Numbered from the stretch's first letter, positions 8,978-18,460 are shown. The stretch: 64,000 nucleotides of DNA from Sva-07 sp963741755 (GCA_963741755.1 CAVUJG010000011.1:62001-126000); one strand, 5' to 3'. Made by a program: numbers and translations. Notes: generated by a model from the sequence alone, not told the origin.

Positions 8978-9024
8978 TTCTCGTGAACAACTCCGCGCCC
9001 TGTCCGCGCACTTGTTCACGAGAA
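8978..9024. repeat. Family B palindrome, copy B1
   Basis: A 47-base element with perfect 13-base arms TTCTCGTGAACAA and TTGTTCACGAGAA around a 21-base GC-rich centre. It starts 3 bases after the aminotransferase stop codon, so in RNA it would form a strong 3' hairpin, possibly a terminator without a U-tract. Same length and arms as B2 (24889) and B3 (30478), but a different centre. Confidence 0.9.
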
Positions 9025-9050
9025 CGGCGGAAGCGGTCTAGCTTGCGCGC

Positions 9051-9758
9051 ATGGCCGAATCGACCAGCGACCGACTGACCCTCCATCTGCGCTCGTGGGT
9101 CGGCGAGTGGCCGCCGCCGGCCGCCGGGGTGAACGTCGTCGGCGACCCGACACGGCTCGAACCGACGTGGGACGGCACCGTACGACCGCTCCAGGGAGTG
9201 AGTGACGGTGTCGGCACCGTCATCGCCGTGCCGCCAGCCGCGGCCGACGCCATTCGCAACGCGATCGGCGACGACCTGCATCGGGTCGGCCTCGGCAACG
9301 AACTGGGCGAGATCCTCGGCGTCGGGCCATCGGCGTTCGGGGCCGGGATCTTCCGCACGACCGACCGCGTCGATCCGGACATCGACGACCTGGGGGTGTG
9401 GTTCGAACAGCAGACCGACGATCTTCCCGAATGGCTCGCGCCGTTCAACGGGCCGCGCCTGGTCGCCTTCGACGACGACGGTCGAGCGATCGCCGGAGTC
9501 GGGATCAAGGTCCACGACGAGTGGGGCCAGGAACTGTCGGTCGTGACCGAGGAGGCCGCCCGCGGACTGGGACTCGCTCGCCGTCTGGTGGCGACCGCAG
9601 CCCGCCGAATCCTCGCCGACGGTGCCGTGCCGACGTACCTCCATGCGCCTGACAACACCGCGAGCGCTCGCGTTGCCGACGCCGTCGGATTCGCCGACCG
9701 CGGCTGGAAGGTCTACGGGCTCTGGCCCCGCCGCTGGCCGATTACATCGCGGGTCTGA
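9051..9758 (+). CDS. GNAT-family N-acetyltransferase
   Basis: A 235-residue protein whose C-terminal half is a GNAT domain: a beta strand ending ELSVVTEEAARGLGLARRL gives the acetyl-CoA-binding R/Q-x-x-G-x-G/A loop (ARGLGLA), followed by DNTASARVADAVGFADRG, the usual motif B region. The N-terminal half is variable and less recognisable. It lies between the aminotransferase and the convergent ABC binding-protein gene. The last five residues (ITSRV) and the TGA stop are encoded by palindrome A2, so the repeat has become the 3' end of the gene. The acceptor substrate is unknown. Confidence 0.82.
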   Translation: MAESTSDRLTLHLRSWVGEWPPPAAGVNVVGDPTRLEPTWDGTVRPLQGVSDGVGTVIAVPPAAADAIRNAIGDDLHRVGLGNELGEILGVGPSAFGAGIFRTTDRVDPDIDDLGVWFEQQTDDLPEWLAPFNGPRLVAFDDDGRAIAGVGIKVHDEWGQELSVVTEEAARGLGLARRLVATAARRILADGAVPTYLHAPDNTASARVADAVGFADRGWKVYGLWPRRWPITSRV

Positions 9759-9772
9759 CCCGTGTTGTAACC
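9740..9772. repeat. Family A palindrome, copy A2
   Basis: A 33-base copy of the family A element with one altered right arm (GTTGTAACC). Its left half is translated as the C-terminal ITSRV and stop of the GNAT gene. It sits 3 bases from the B4 palindrome, so two unrelated palindromes are stacked between convergent genes. Confidence 0.85.
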
Positions 9773-9775
9773 CAA

Positions 9776-9818
9776 CGCGTGAACACATGGTGCGCTCGCG
9801 GCACCATGTGTTCACGCG
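9776..9818. repeat. Perfect 18-bp inverted repeat, family B-like (B4)
   Basis: Arms CGCGTGAACACATGGTGC (9776-9793) and its exact complement (9801-9818) enclose a 7-base loop. The arms share the CGTGAACA/TGTTCACG core with family B but are longer and closer together. The element lies between the convergent GNAT and ABC binding-protein genes, where it could act as a bidirectional transcription barrier. Confidence 0.85.
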
Positions 9819-9836
9819 AACAGGCTCAGCGGGTGG

Positions 9837-11043
9837 CTACTCGCCGCCTTCGTTGAGGGTGACCTCGATGGGCTCGAAGCCGTCGCCGAAGAGATCGAGG
9901 CCCTGGTTGGTGAGCATCGCCCACGCCGCCTCGACGATCTCGTTGGTGTAGGCACCGTCGGTCGGCGGCGCCGTCAAGACGGTGGCTCCGTCGAGGTTCG
10001 GCGTGTTCTGGCTGATCTCGACCGTGCGGTCCCAGGCATTGGCATCGATGTAGCCGATGCCATCGGGTGACGGCCAGATCAGCTTGTTGACCTCGTTGGT
10101 CTGCCACAGCTGATGGCTCGCCCCGAGCGTCGAACCGGCGGCGACCACGATGTCACGGCAGGCCTCAGCGTTGTCACGGCAGTACACCCACCCCTGGATG
10201 GAGGCTGCGACGAATCGGGTCGCCTGGTCCTGGTACTCGGCGTCGTCGGCGAGTCGACCCGCGTCGGCCCAGATGGCGTCCTGCAGCATGCCGACACCGA
10301 TGTCCTCGTAGCTGATGACGTTGAAGTCCTCCGGCTGGTACAGCTCGCCGGTGTCGGGGTTGACCGTCTCGAGGACCTGGGCGTACTCGTTGTACGTCAT
10401 GGCCTCGGCGGCATCGATCGACCCGTCGAGCAGTGCGACCATGTCGAACTGCTGACCCACGAGCGTCACGTCGGTGGCCGGGTCGAGACCGGCCTGGCCG
10501 ATCGCGGCGAACACCTCGTACTCGTTGCCGAAGCCCCAGTTGCCGATGTTCTTGCCGGCGAAGTCTTCCGGGGTGGTGATGCCTGCGTCGGCGAAGCTCA
10601 CCTGCAGGGTTCCCGAGCGCTGGTAGATCTGAGCGATGTTGGTGATGTCGGCACCGGCTTCGCGGCTGGCGAGCGCCTTGGGCACCCACGCCAGAGCGAA
10701 AGTCGACGTCGCCATTGGCGAGCTGGGTCTGCGGCACGATCTCGACGCCACCCTCGACGATGGTCACGTCGAGGCACATGTCCTCGTAGAAGCCCTGGTC
10801 CTGGGCGGCGTAGTAGCCGGCGAACTGAGCCTGGGTGAACCACTGCAATTGCAGGCTGATCGGCTCGGGCGTCTCGCAGTCGGCTGCGGGTTCGCCGCCC
10901 CCGGTCGAGTCACCCGGCGCCTCGGTGCTCGCCGAGGTGTCGGACGGCTCACTGGACGAGTCGTCGTCGCTGCCGCAGGCGGCACCGATCAATGCAAAGG
11001 TGACGACGGTTGCCGCCGCCACACGGACACGTTGCTTGTTCAT
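9837..11043 (-). CDS. ABC transporter substrate-binding lipoprotein (NMT1/THI5-like), frame-disrupted
   Basis: A secreted binding protein of about 400 residues. The start ATG at 11043 gives a signal peptide with a lipobox (LIGAACGSDDD), a Ser/Thr linker, then the NMT1/THI5-like opening ISLQLQWFTQAQFAGYYAAQDQGFY. The C-terminal part (GKNIGNWGFGNEYEVFAAIGQAGLDP onward, seen in two blocks) is in another frame. The break is one extra base at the AAA run at about 10699-10701; removing it joins GDVDF to ALAWVPKAL. The family binds pyrimidine or thiamine-pyrimidine precursors, sulfonates or taurine; here the surrounding pyrimidine-degradation genes suggest a pyrimidine or its breakdown product. The start overlaps the stop of the upstream permease (ATGA). 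Confidence 0.85.
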
Positions 11044-11897
11044 GCTGTTGCTCCCCCGGGGTCGAGGCCCCGACTGTGTTGGTTGGTCTGGTGTTGGTTG
11101 GTGGATCGTGGAGAACTGGTGGAACGAGGCGCCGGTCGTGCGGTCGGCGACGCGAGCCGTTCGAGCATCACGGCGGCAAGGTAGAACGCCAGGCCGAGCA
11201 GGCACGCTCCGATGACGTAGCCCCACGACGCGGCGGTACGCGAGACGGCGGCGTTCGACGTGATCCCGTAGCCCAGTCCGTTCTGGCTCCCGCCGAAGTA
11301 CTCCGACACGAAGGCCGTGATCACGGCGACCGGCGCGGCGATCTTCAGCGCAGTGAAGAGGTAGGACGTCGCGTTCGGAATCCGGGCCTTGCGCAAGACC
11401 TCCGACTTCGATGCGGCATACGACTGCAACAGTTCCATGTGGATCGGACTGACCTGACGCAGGCCCTTCGCCACGTTCAGCAGCACGATGAACGACACGA
11501 TCAGCGTGACCATCAGGCGCCGTGGGATTTCTGTCGTGCTGGCGAACATGTTGTTGAACACCGGCACCAGCACGATGATCGGGATCGCATTGAGCGCGAC
11601 TGCAAGTGGCGTGACGAGTTCGTTGACCACGTTGAAGCGCATCAACACGAAGCTGAGCGCGACACCGCAGATCACCCCGAACAGCAACCCGACGAAGGCG
11701 TTGGCGCCGGTGACGACCATCGCGTCCCAGACCTTGGCCCAGTTGTCGCCGAGCGTCGACCAGATCGACGACGGCGCCGGCAACAGGAACGGCTGGATGT
11801 CGAATGCCCGCACGATGATTTCCCACGTACCGACGAAGAGCACGCCGACGATGAGCGGCGGCACCAGCACACTCCAGACCGACCTGATGACCCTCAT
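11040..11897 (-). CDS. ABC transporter permease
   Basis: A 285-residue inner-membrane permease of the SsuC/TauC/ThiX type with about six hydrophobic helices. The EAA-like loop that contacts the ATPase is the segment QVSPIHMELLQSYAASKSEV followed by LRKARIPNATSYLF. The C-terminus ends in a Ser/Thr/Pro-rich hydrophilic tail. The stop overlaps the binding-protein start and the start lies four bases inside the end of the ATPase gene, so translation is coupled throughout. It is one of two permeases in the operon, which suggests a heterodimeric channel. Confidence 0.93.
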   Translation of the reverse strand: MRVIRSVWSVLVPPLIVGVLFVGTWEIIVRAFDIQPFLLPAPSSIWSTLGDNWAKVWDAMVVTGANAFVGLLFGVICGVALSFVLMRFNVVNELVTPLAVALNAIPIIVLVPVFNNMFASTTEIPRRLMVTLIVSFIVLLNVAKGLRQVSPIHMELLQSYAASKSEVLRKARIPNATSYLFTALKIAAPVAVITAFVSEYFGGSQNGLGYGITSNAAVSRTAASWGYVIGACLLGLAFYLAAVMLERLASPTARPAPRSTSSPRSTNQHQTNQHSRGLDPGGATA

Positions 11898-12730
11898 CGA
11901 TCCTCCACTCCACGAGCGCCGCCGTGACCTGGCTGCCCCTCGGCACCGCGCAACGCTTCTCGGACCTCGGTGATCTTCTTGTAGAAGAGGTCGTCTTCGC
12001 GCGTGTCGTCATCGCGCTCCGACCCGAGGTCGACGTCGACGATCTCGGTGATGCGCCCGGGGCGCGGCGACATCACCACCACCCGGTTCGACAGGTACAC
12101 CGCCTCGGGAATCGAGTGGGTGACGAACACCACGGTGGTCTCGGCCGCCGCGCAGATCCGCAGGAGTTCGGCCTGCATGTGTTCACGGGTCATCTCGTCG
12201 AGCGCGCCGAACGGCTCGTCCATCAACAACAGCGGGGGGTGCGATGCGAGCGCACGGGCGATCGCCACGCGCTGCTGCATGCCGCCTGACAGCTGCCACG
12301 GCATGTGCGAGCCGAAATCGGCCAACTGCACCAGGTCGAGCATCTCGTCGGCCCGTTTCGCCCGCTTCGCCTTGTTCCACCCCTTCAACTCGAGTGGCAG
12401 TTCGATGTTCTTGCGGACGGTCCGCCACTCGAAGAGACCCGACTGCTGGAACGCCATCCCGTAGTCCTGATCGAGTCGAGACTGCGTGGCCGACTTGCCG
12501 TTGACGAGCACCGTTCCGGCGGTCGGCTCGATCAGGTTCGCGATCAGTCGCAGCAGCGTCGACTTGCCACAGCCCGACGGCCCGATCAACGACACGAAGT
12601 CGCCGCGGTGGATCGACAGATCGATGTCAACCAGGGCATCGACCTGATTCGATCGACCGGGGTTGAAGGCCATCGACACACCATCGACGACGACCGCCGC
12701 GGACGCGGACAGCGAATCAACGGCGCTCAC
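11894..12730 (-). CDS. ABC transporter ATP-binding protein (SsuB/TauB type)
   Basis: A 278-residue nucleotide-binding subunit. Walker A is GPSGCGKST, the Q-loop lies in MAFQQSGLFEW, the ABC signature is LSGGMQQR, Walker B is LLLMDEPFGALD, and the switch His is in FVTHSIPEA. These are the marks of the nitrate/sulfonate/taurine/pyrimidine importer class. The start is the GTG at 12730, chosen because it overlaps the stop of the upstream permease by 4 bases (GTGA). Upstream in-frame sequence in the longer open frame is not protein-like. It powers the two adjacent permeases. Confidence 0.94.
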   Translation of the reverse strand: MSAVDSLSASAAVVVDGVSMAFNPGRSNQVDALVDIDLSIHRGDFVSLIGPSGCGKSTLLRLIANLIEPTAGTVLVNGKSATQSRLDQDYGMAFQQSGLFEWRTVRKNIELPLELKGWNKAKRAKRADEMLDLVQLADFGSHMPWQLSGGMQQRVAIARALASHPPLLLMDEPFGALDEMTREHMQAELLRICAAAETTVVFVTHSIPEAVYLSNRVVVMSPRPGRITEIVDVDLGSERDDDTREDDLFYKKITEVREALRGAEGQPGHGGARGVEDR

Positions 12731-13581
12731 GCCCCCGCCTCCTGCGGTCGGTTGCGCATGGCGATTGCTTCGATGGCGACGACAAGACCGAACATCAGCA
12801 ACCCGATCGTCGCGGCGCCGAAGACCGCCGTGTAGAGCTGCGCGGGATCGCTGGTGGCCTTCTGGCCGTACGTCAGCGACGCAAAGCCGATACCGCGCAC
12901 GCCAGTGGAGATTTCCGAGACGATCACGCCGATCACCGCAGCCGTTGCCGCCAACTTCATACCGGGGACCATCGTCGGCACCGCGGCCGGCAGCCGGAGC
13001 TTGAAGAGGGTGCGCCACCAGCCGGCGGCATAGCTGTCCATCAACTCGAGCGACGCGGCCGGCGCGTTCCCGAGGCCCTTGAGCGTGGCGACGGCGATCG
13101 GGAAGAACGCGAGGAACGCTCCGAGCGATGCGACCCAGGTCCATTTCGGAAGATCCCAGTTGCCGCCGATCGCGGCGACCTGCGGGGCCAGTGCGATCAG
13201 CGGCACCGTCTGTGAGGCGATCACATACGGCAGCAGGCCGCGCTCGAGCACCTTGAACCTCGCCATCACGATCGCCAGGCCGATGCCGAAGATGCCGCCG
13301 AGCAGCAACCCGACGAGCGCCATGCGAAACGTGTACCAGCTGTAGCCGAGCACGGCCACCCAGATCGGGGTGTCTCGTCCGCGCACCTCAGGGTCGAACA
13401 GTCGCTGGACCATCTCCCACGTGTGCGGCATGGCTCGGTCGCTCGACCTCGGCACGAGCCGCCACCCGAGGACCTCAGCGCCCTCCTCGGGCCCGACGAT
13501 CTTGTAGAGCTCCCACAGGGCGGCGACACAGAGAAGTGCGACAACGAAGAGTCCGGCCCGGCGCGCTCCGCGTGAGATCAC
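12727..13581 (-). CDS. ABC transporter permease
   Basis: The second 284-residue permease of the operon. The N-terminal helix is followed by a periplasmic stretch of about 60 residues and then five to six helices. The ATPase-docking loop includes KGLGNAPAASLELMDSYAAG followed by WWRTLFKLRLPAA. Start GTG at 13581 overlaps the stop of the upstream oxidoreductase gene by 4 bases, and its own stop overlaps the ATPase start in the same way. Sequence differs clearly from the other permease, so the pair is likely a heterodimer rather than a recent duplication. Confidence 0.93.
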   Translation of the reverse strand: MISRGARRAGLFVVALLCVAALWELYKIVGPEEGAEVLGWRLVPRSSDRAMPHTWEMVQRLFDPEVRGRDTPIWVAVLGYSWYTFRMALVGLLLGGIFGIGLAIVMARFKVLERGLLPYVIASQTVPLIALAPQVAAIGGNWDLPKWTWVASLGAFLAFFPIAVATLKGLGNAPAASLELMDSYAAGWWRTLFKLRLPAAVPTMVPGMKLAATAAVIGVIVSEISTGVRGIGFASLTYGQKATSDPAQLYTAVFGAATIGLLMFGLVVAIEAIAMRNRPQEAGA

Positions 13582-14601
13582 GAACGCGCCAGCGCCTGTT
13601 CCCGCAGAGCAGGGATGACGTACTCGCCATACTGCGCCAACGTGTGGTCCTTGCCATCGTGCTGGAGGTAGATCGCGAACTGGTCGACGCCGAGGTCGGC
13701 GAGCGCGTGGAGCCGTTCGAGCTGCGCCTCGACGGGGCCGAGGATGCAGAAGCGATCGATGATCTCGTCGGGAACGAACGTCGTGTGGCTGTTGCCGACC
13801 TGGCCGTGCTGGTTGTAGTCGTACGCCTCGCGTCCCTTGATGTAGTCGGTCAGCGCGGCAGGCACCGGCGCCGAGTCGCCATAGCGCTCGACGATGTCGG
13901 CGACGTGATTGCCGACCATCCCACCGAACCAGCGACACTGGTCACGCATGTGGGCCAGATCCTCCGTCGTGCCCACATAGGCGGGAGCGGCAACGCAGAT
14001 CGTGATGTCGTCGGGGTCGCGGCCGGCGTCGCTCGCCGCAGCCCGCACCGCACCGATCGTCCACTCGGCGATCGACAGGTCGGCGAGCTGCAGGATGAAC
14101 CCGTCGCAGGTCTCGCCGATCAAGCTTGAGCGCCTTGGGGCCGTAGCCGGCGCCCCACATTTCGAGTTCGCTGTTCGCCGCCCACGGCAGGGTGATCGTC
14201 GAGCCCTTGTAGTCGACGCTGCGCCCGTTCGCGAGTTCGCGAATCACTTCGATGGATTCGCGCATCGTTGCGAGGGTCGTCGGCTTGCCGTTGGTCACTC
14301 GCACGGCGGAGTCCCCGCGGCCGATGCCGCAGACGGTCCGGTTGCCGTACATCTCGTTGAGTGTGGCGTAGGTGGACGCCGTGACGGTCCAGTCTCGGGT
14401 CGCGGGATTGGTCACCATGGGTCCGACGACGACGTTGCGGGTCTCGTCGAGGATCTTGGAGTAGATGACGTACGGCTCCTCCCACAGGATGTGTGAGTCG
14501 AACGTCCACACATGCGAGAACCCGTACATCTCCGCCCGCTTGGCCAGGTCCACGACCCGCGCCGCCGGCGGCGTCGTCTGGAGTACGACCCCGACGTCCA
14601 T
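13578..14601 (-). CDS. LLM-class F420-dependent oxidoreductase, frame-disrupted
   Basis: A luciferase-like TIM-barrel flavin/F420 enzyme of about 341 residues. The first 186 residues (from MDVGVVLQTTPPAARVVDL through GAGYGPKALKL) and the rest (IGETCDGFILQLADL to the end) are in different frames. One surplus base in the CTT at about 14123-14125 accounts for it. It matches the TIGR03842-like group of F420-dependent enzymes that, as I recall, occurs next to dihydropyrimidinase genes; here it sits between the semialdehyde dehydrogenase and the transporter in one tight operon, so a redox role in pyrimidine breakdown is plausible but not demonstrated. The start codon is the ATG at 14601, adjoining the dehydrogenase stop. 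Confidence 0.85.
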
Positions 14602-16085
14602 CAGCGTGTCTCCGGGAATCCGAGATCGACGCTGCTGGTGGCCGGGTCGGGCCAGCGGCTCGTGACGACTTTGCCCTGCGTGTAGAAGTTGACGCCCTCG
14701 GGGCCGTACATGTGCGTGTCGCCGAACAGGCTCGACTTCCAGCCGCCGAAGCTGTAGTAGCTGACCGGCACCGGCACGGGCACGTTGATGCCGACCATGC
14801 CGACCTGGACGTCGAACTGGAACTGGCGGGCGGCGCCGCCGTCACGAGTGAAGATCGCCGTGCCGTTCGCGTACGGGTTGGCGTTGATCGTGTCGATCCC
14901 CTCCTGGTAGCCGGCGACCCGCATCACCGACAGCACCGGGCCGAAGATCTCGTCGCGGTAGCACGCCATGTCCGGTCGTGACGTGGTCGAGCAGGGTCGG
15001 ATTGAGGAAGTACCCCTCCGACGGCACTCCTGCGCGGCCGTCGACCACCAGCGTGGCACCCTCCTCGGGGGCATTGTTCACGTAGCCCCTCACCTTGTCG
15101 CGGTGTTCGGCGGTGATCAGGGGGCCCATCTCGTTGTCGGGCTCGTTGCCCGGGCCGACCTTGATCGACGGGATCCGCTGGGCAATCTTGGCCACCAGGT
15201 CGTCGGCGATCGAGTCGGCCGCGAGCACGACGCTGACCGCCATGCAGCGCTCCCCCGCCGAGCCGTAGCCCGCGCCGACCGCCGCATCGGCGGCCATGTC
15301 GACATCGGCGTCGGCGAGCACCAGCATGTGGTTCTTCGCCCCACCGAGCGCCTGCACGCGCTTGCCGTTCGCGGTGCCGGTCTCGTAGATGTACTTCGCT
15401 ATCGGCGTCGAGCCGACGAAGCTGACCGCCGCGATGTCGTCGTGGCCGAGGATCGCGTCGACGGCGACCTTGTCGCCCTGCACCACGTTGAAGCAGCCGG
15501 CCGGCAGCCCGGCTTGAGCGAGGAGTTCCGCCAGGAACAGCGCCACCGACGGGTCCTTCTCGGACGGCTTCAACACGAACGTGTTGCCGCAGGCGAGTGC
15601 GTTGGCGAACATCCACATCGGGACCATCGCCGGGAAGTTGAACGGGGTGATGCCGGCCACCACGCCGAGCGGTTGACGGATCGAGTAGACGTCGATGCCC
15701 CCAGCGGCCTGCTCGGAGTAGTCGCCCTTGATCAGCTGCGGGATGCCACAGGCGAACTCGATGTTCTCCAACCCGCGGGCGACCTCGCCCATGGCGTCGG
15801 AGAGCACCTTGCCGTGCTCGGCGGTGACCAGCGAGGCGATCTCCTTGCGGTTGGCGTCGACGAGCTCGCGCAGCGAAACATCACCTCGGCGCGCTTCGAC
15901 AACGACGACGAACGCCATGCCGGGAACGCCGCTTTCGCTGCAGCGACCGCAGCATCGAGTTCGGCGACAGACGCCAGTGCGACCTCGGCGGTCTGCTGTC
16001 CCGTCGCCGGGTCGTACACAGGTGAGGTGTTGCCGGACGTCGACTCGACGATCCGCCCGTCGATCCAATGCGAAATGGTCTTCAT
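14601..16085 (-). CDS. mmsA: Methylmalonate-semialdehyde dehydrogenase (CoA-acylating), frame-disrupted twice
   Basis: An aldehyde dehydrogenase of about 494 residues that converts methylmalonate or malonate semialdehyde with CoA and NAD+ to propionyl-CoA or acetyl-CoA. Typical MMSDH features are the N-terminal HWIDGRIVE, FNFPAMVPMWMFANALACGN (the FPAMVPMW block), the catalytic Cys in GSAGERCMAV, and EIFGPVLSV. The frame changes at about 15873 (VMFR to LRELVDANR) and about 14975 (DHVT to PDMACYRDE); each is a single-base event and every conserved block is present, so a functional enzyme hidden by sequence error is likely. It completes the route from beta-alanine or 3-aminoisobutyrate after transamination. 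Confidence 0.88.
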
Positions 16086-16106
16086 GTGTTGCTCGCTTCG
16101 TGAGTG

Positions 16107-16139
16107 GATTACAACAGGGGTCAGACCCGCGATGTAATC
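16107..16139. repeat. Family A palindrome, copy A3
   Basis: A 33-base family A element in the orientation opposite to A4, starting 22 bases upstream of the mmsA start codon. A3 and A4 face each other across 29 bases and fill the gap between mmsA and the dihydropyrimidinase gene. Confidence 0.9.
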
Positions 16140-16168
16140 GGCCGTGGATGAGAGGGTCTCGATCGTGC

Positions 16169-16201
16169 GATTACATCGCGGGTCTGACCCCTGTTGTAAT
16201 C
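16169..16201. repeat. Family A palindrome, copy A4
   Basis: A 33-base copy identical to A5 at 40101. Two bases of the dihydropyrimidinase TGA stop codon belong to the element, so insertion appears to have occurred exactly at the end of the gene. Confidence 0.9.
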
Positions 16202-17615
16202 AGTGGAGGTAGGTGGAGAGTCCGCGCTTGACGTACTTGCCGTGGCCCTTGGCGCCGACGTAGGTGTCGTTCTCGATGACCACGGTGCCGCGGCTGATGA
16301 CCGTGTCGACCTTGCCGTCGATCTCGAAGCCCTCGTAGGCGCTGTGATCCATGTTCATGTGGTGCTTGTCGTTGACGCCGATTCGCGTCGTGCGATTCGG
16401 GTCCCAGACGAGCACATCGGCGTCGGCGCCGGGCTCGATGACACCCTTCGAGTCGAGACCGAACATGCGAGCCGGGCTCGTCGAGCAGGTCTCGACCCAC
16501 CGCTCGAGCGTCAGTTCGCCGGCGACGACACCCTGGTAGATCAGTTCCATGCGGTGCTCGACGCCGCCAATGCCGTTGGGGATCGCCGAGAAGTTGCCGA
16601 GCCCGAGCTCTTTCTGATCCTTCATGCAGAACGGGCAGTGATCGGTGGAGACCACGGCGAGCTCGTTCATCCGTAGGCCCTTCCAGAGATCGGCCTGATG
16701 ATGCTCGTGCTTGGTGCGCAGCGGCGTGGAGCACACCCACTTGGCGCCCTCGAACCCGGGCTGCGCCAGCTGATCTTCGAGGGTCAGGTACAGGTACTGC
16801 GGGCACGTCTCGGCGAAGACGTTCATCCCTGCGTGTTGTGCGGCGGCGACCTCTTCGAGCGCCTCGGAGGCCGACATGTGCACGATGTACAACGGCACGT
16901 TGCCGGCGACCTTCGCCAGTTGAATCGCACGGTGGGTGGCCTCGGACTCGAGTTCGGCCGGACGCGTCAGCGAGTGGAACTTCGGGTCGGTCTCGCCTCG
17001 GGCCAACGCCTGGGCGACGAGGACGTCGATCGCGATGCCGTTCTCGGCGTGCATCATGATCATCGCCCCCGACTCCGACGCGTTCTGCATCGCCCGCAGG
17101 ATCTGGCCGTCGTCGGAGTAGAAGACGCCCGGATAGGCCATGAACATCTTGAAGCTGGTGATGCCCTCGTTGTCGACGAGGTAGGTCATCGCCTTCAGCG
17201 ATTCCTCGTCGACGCCGCCGATGATCTGGTGGAAGCCGTAGTCGATGGCGCATTCACCCGCCGCCTTGTCGTGCCAGGCGGCCAACGTTTCCTGAACGCT
17301 CTCGCCGGTCTTCTGTACGGCGAAGTCGACGATCGTGGTGACGCCGCCCCACGCGGCCGCGCGGGTCCCGGTTTCGAACGTGTCGGACGCCTCGGTGCCC
17401 CCGAACGGCAATTGCATGTGCGTGTGGACGTCGACGCCGCCCGGCACGACGTACTTGCCAGTCGCGTCGATCGTGCGGTCGGCGTTCACGCCCATCGCCG
17501 CGGCCTGCCCGGGGGCAAGGATCGCAACGATCTTCTCGCCGTCGATCAGCACGTCTGCGTCGCGACGGCCGACCGCCGAGATGACCGTGCCGCCGGAGAT
17601 CAATGTGACCGCCAT
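16200..17615 (-). CDS. hydA: Dihydropyrimidinase / D-hydantoinase
   Basis: A 471-residue cytosolic amidohydrolase that opens the ring of dihydrouracil or dihydrothymine. Metal-site features are the HTHMQ motif near residue 64, a lysine in ITSFKMFMAYPG that would be carboxylated, the His of MMHAENG, the His of IVHMSASEA, and the Asp of STDHCPFC. Length equals that of the family. Only 2 bases separate it from the upstream beta-ureidopropionase gene, the next enzyme of the reductive pathway, which makes the pyrimidine substrate far more likely than unnatural hydantoins. A dihydropyrimidine dehydrogenase for the first step is not in the window. Confidence 0.95.
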   Translation of the reverse strand: MAVTLISGGTVISAVGRRDADVLIDGEKIVAILAPGQAAAMGVNADRTIDATGKYVVPGGVDVHTHMQLPFGGTEASDTFETGTRAAAWGGVTTIVDFAVQKTGESVQETLAAWHDKAAGECAIDYGFHQIIGGVDEESLKAMTYLVDNEGITSFKMFMAYPGVFYSDDGQILRAMQNASESGAMIMMHAENGIAIDVLVAQALARGETDPKFHSLTRPAELESEATHRAIQLAKVAGNVPLYIVHMSASEALEEVAAAQHAGMNVFAETCPQYLYLTLEDQLAQPGFEGAKWVCSTPLRTKHEHHQADLWKGLRMNELAVVSTDHCPFCMKDQKELGLGNFSAIPNGIGGVEHRMELIYQGVVAGELTLERWVETCSTSPARMFGLDSKGVIEPGADADVLVWDPNRTTRIGVNDKHHMNMDHSAYEGFEIDGKVDTVISRGTVVIENDTYVGAKGHGKYVKRGLSTYLH

Positions 17616-17617
17616 GA

Positions 17618-18460
17618 TCAGCCCTCCACCAGTTCGCCGTACGCGTCGGGACGACGATCGCGGTAGAACGCCCAGCCGTCGCGGACTTCCTTGATCCGGT
17701 CCATGTCGAGTTCGCGCACGATCAGCTCCGGCTCGTACGGGTCGCCCTTGTCACCGACGTACTGGCCCCTCGGGTCGACGAAATAGCTCTGCCCGTAGAA
17801 GTCGTTCTCGCCGAGCGGCTCGATGCCGACCCGGTTGATCGCACCGACGTAGTACATGTTCGCCACGGCCGCCGCGGGCTGCTCGATCGACCAGAGATAC
17901 TCGCTCAGGCCACGGTGGGTCGCCGACGGGTTGAACACGATCTCGGCGCCGTTGAGCCCGAGCGCTCGCCACCCCTCGGGGAAGTGGCGGTCGTAGCAGA
18001 TGTAGAGGCCGACCTTGCCGACCGCGGTGTCGAAGATCGGGTAGCCGCCGTTGCCCGGCCGGAAGTAGAACTTCTCCCAGAAGCCCTTGACCTGCGGGAT
18101 GTGCTGCTTGCGGTACTTGCCGAGATACGTCCCGTCGGCGTCGATCACTGCCGCGGTGTTGTAGTAGATCCCCGGCTGCTCGATCTCGTACATCGGCAGC
18201 ACCATCACCATGTTGAGTTCCTTGGCCAGCGCCTGGAACCGCTTGGTCGTGGGGCCGTCGGGGATGTACTCGGTGTACTCGTAGTACTCGGCGTCTTGGA
18301 CCTGGCAGAAGTACGGGCCGTAGAAGAGTTCCTGGAAGCAGATGATCTGCGCACCCTGGGCCGCGGCCTCGCGGGCAGCGTCCTCGTGCTTGACGATCAT
18401 CGACTCCTTGTCGCCGGTCCAGTCGGTCTGCAGCAACGCCGCTTTGATGATGTTGGCCAT
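17618..18460 (-). CDS. Beta-ureidopropionase-type carbon-nitrogen hydrolase (nitrilase superfamily)
   Basis: A 280-residue member of the nitrilase superfamily with the Glu-Lys-Cys triad: Glu in CFQELFYGPYF, Lys in GKYRKQHIPQ and Cys in GLYICYDRHFPEGWR. The PYFCQ and FNPSATHRG stretches are typical of N-carbamoyl-beta-alanine amidohydrolases, which convert the dihydropyrimidinase product into beta-alanine or 3-aminoisobutyrate plus CO2 and NH3. It is the first gene of the minus-strand catabolic operon. The start is the ATG at 18460. It is divergent from the small DUF2007-like gene; 156 bases lie between the starts and hold the presumed promoter, with no operator I can identify. Confidence 0.92.
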   Translation of the reverse strand: MANIIKAALLQTDWTGDKESMIVKHEDAAREAAAQGAQIICFQELFYGPYFCQVQDAEYYEYTEYIPDGPTTKRFQALAKELNMVMVLPMYEIEQPGIYYNTAAVIDADGTYLGKYRKQHIPQVKGFWEKFYFRPGNGGYPIFDTAVGKVGLYICYDRHFPEGWRALGLNGAEIVFNPSATHRGLSEYLWSIEQPAAAVANMYYVGAINRVGIEPLGENDFYGQSYFVDPRGQYVGDKGDPYEPELIVRELDMDRIKEVRDGWAFYRDRRPDAYGELVEG

